A stretch of 6,678 nucleotides of DNA from Candidatus Hydrogenedentota bacterium (GTDB lineage Bacteria > Hydrogenedentota > Hydrogenedentia > Hydrogenedentales > SLHB01), in NCBI GenBank assembly GCA_016934125.1, contig JAFGTL010000174.1, positions 1-6,678 on the forward strand, in the 5' to 3' direction. Shown one piece after another: positions 6,453 to 6,678 of the stretch. A program made the position numbers and the translations under genes. The notes under the pieces are model-generated. The model had not been told where the DNA came from. It ran no database searches and worked only from the letters and a program-made list of their open reading frames with translations. How positions within the stretch are numbered: position 1 is the first letter of the stretch; each line of letters opens with the position of its first letter.

Positions 6453-6678
6453 GACTGCCGATGCCCTCCCTCGTTGCCGGGCCGATCCACGCCGCGCGCC
6501 ATGCGCGAGATGCCCACATGGGCGGCGATCACCGTTCCCACGCCTATTGTACTCTTTACCGCCGCCAGCGTCCACGCCATTCCCAGCACGCCGTACCGCG
6601 GGGCCGCCCACAGGCCGATCGCCACCACACCGGCCAGCTTCACACCCTCCAGGAGCGCGATCGTTCTCGAGCGCCCCA
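6449..6678 (-). CDS. C-terminal fragment of a multi-span membrane protein, probably a Wzx-type polysaccharide flippase (partial at right edge)
   Basis: Only the last 75 complete codons are present; the reading frame runs off the right edge, so the true start lies outside the window. The visible part has two hydrophobic spans, roughly KLAGVVAIGLWAAP and MAWTLAAVKSTIGVGTVIAAH. Between them is a short turn, RYGVLGMA, which resembles the 'yGl.GaA' turn common near the C-terminus of polysaccharide flippases of the MATE/PST (MOP) superfamily. The tail is hydrophilic (SRMARGVDRPGNEGGHRQS), consistent with a cytosolic end. Such proteins move undecaprenyl-diphosphate-linked oligosaccharides across the inner membrane. 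The stop codon overlaps the next gene's start as ATGA, and that gene is an O-antigen ligase/polymerase, which supports the flippase reading. Too little is visible to exclude another polytopic membrane protein. The in-frame GTG at 6643 should not be taken as the start, because coding continues upstream of it to the edge. Confidence 0.6.
   Translation of the reverse strand, partial: GRSRTIALLEGVKLAGVVAIGLWAAPRYGVLGMAWTLAAVKSTIGVGTVIAAHVGISRMARGVDRPGNEGGHRQS
6465..6469 (-). promoter_or_regulatory. Ribosome binding site for the O-antigen ligase-like gene
   Basis: GGAGG within a GAGGGAGGG tract, 12 nt before ATG 6452 and inside the end of the upstream coding region. The spacing is somewhat long, but together with the ATGA overlap it supports this start over the longer one at 6611. 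Confidence 0.55.

Noticed and set aside
6453..6611. N-terminal extension of the ligase-like gene up to 6611
   Set aside because: The extra 53 residues are hydrophilic, Arg/Gly-rich and a shadow of the upstream membrane protein gene. The ATGA overlap at 6452 is the same arrangement as at the other junctions.

Overview
The window is a GC-rich bacterial segment with every recognisable gene on the minus strand. Read right to left, it is part of a surface-polysaccharide (exopolysaccharide or O-antigen type) biosynthesis cluster. The gene types (flippase-like protein, O-antigen ligase/Wzy-type membrane protein, three GT-B glycosyltransferases and a secreted glycoside hydrolase) suggest a Gram-negative-type envelope. 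The phylum cannot be fixed from the sequence. The GH10-like protein, with carboxypeptidase-regulatory-like and other beta-rich domains, resembles proteins I associate with Planctomycetes, Verrucomicrobia and related lineages; that is an impression, not a result.

Layout in transcription order: (1) 6678-6449, the C-terminal end of a polytopic membrane protein, probably a Wzx-type flippase, cut by the right edge; (2) 6452-4935, an O-antigen ligase/Wzy family membrane protein; (3) 4938-2749, a secreted multidomain GH10-like (clan GH-A) glycosidase; (4) 2752-1574, a GT4 glycosyltransferase; (5) 1577-462, a second GT4 glycosyltransferase; (6) a 223-base intergenic region (461-239) with an AT-rich stretch, a good sigma70-like promoter and two hairpins; (7) 238-1, the N-terminal 79 residues of a third glycosyltransferase of the DUF1972/GT4 type, cut by the left edge.

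Genes 1 to 5 are joined by four successive 4-nt stop/start overlaps (ATGA, GTGA, ATGA, ATGA), so they form one translationally coupled unit. The likely division of labour is this: the GT4 enzymes build a lipid-linked repeat unit on the cytoplasmic face, the flippase exports it, the Wzy/WaaL-type protein polymerises or ligates it on the periplasmic face, and the exported GH10-like enzyme cuts, trims or edits the polymer. No initiating phosphoglycosyltransferase, chain-length regulator or outer-membrane export protein lies in the window; if present they would be outside it.

The most interesting item is the GH10-like protein. It keeps the catalytic glutamate pair of the fold but appears to lack several residues that line the sugar-binding site in classical xylanases. 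It is also wired into the synthesis operon, which suggests a dedicated exopolysaccharide-processing hydrolase rather than a plant-xylan degrader.
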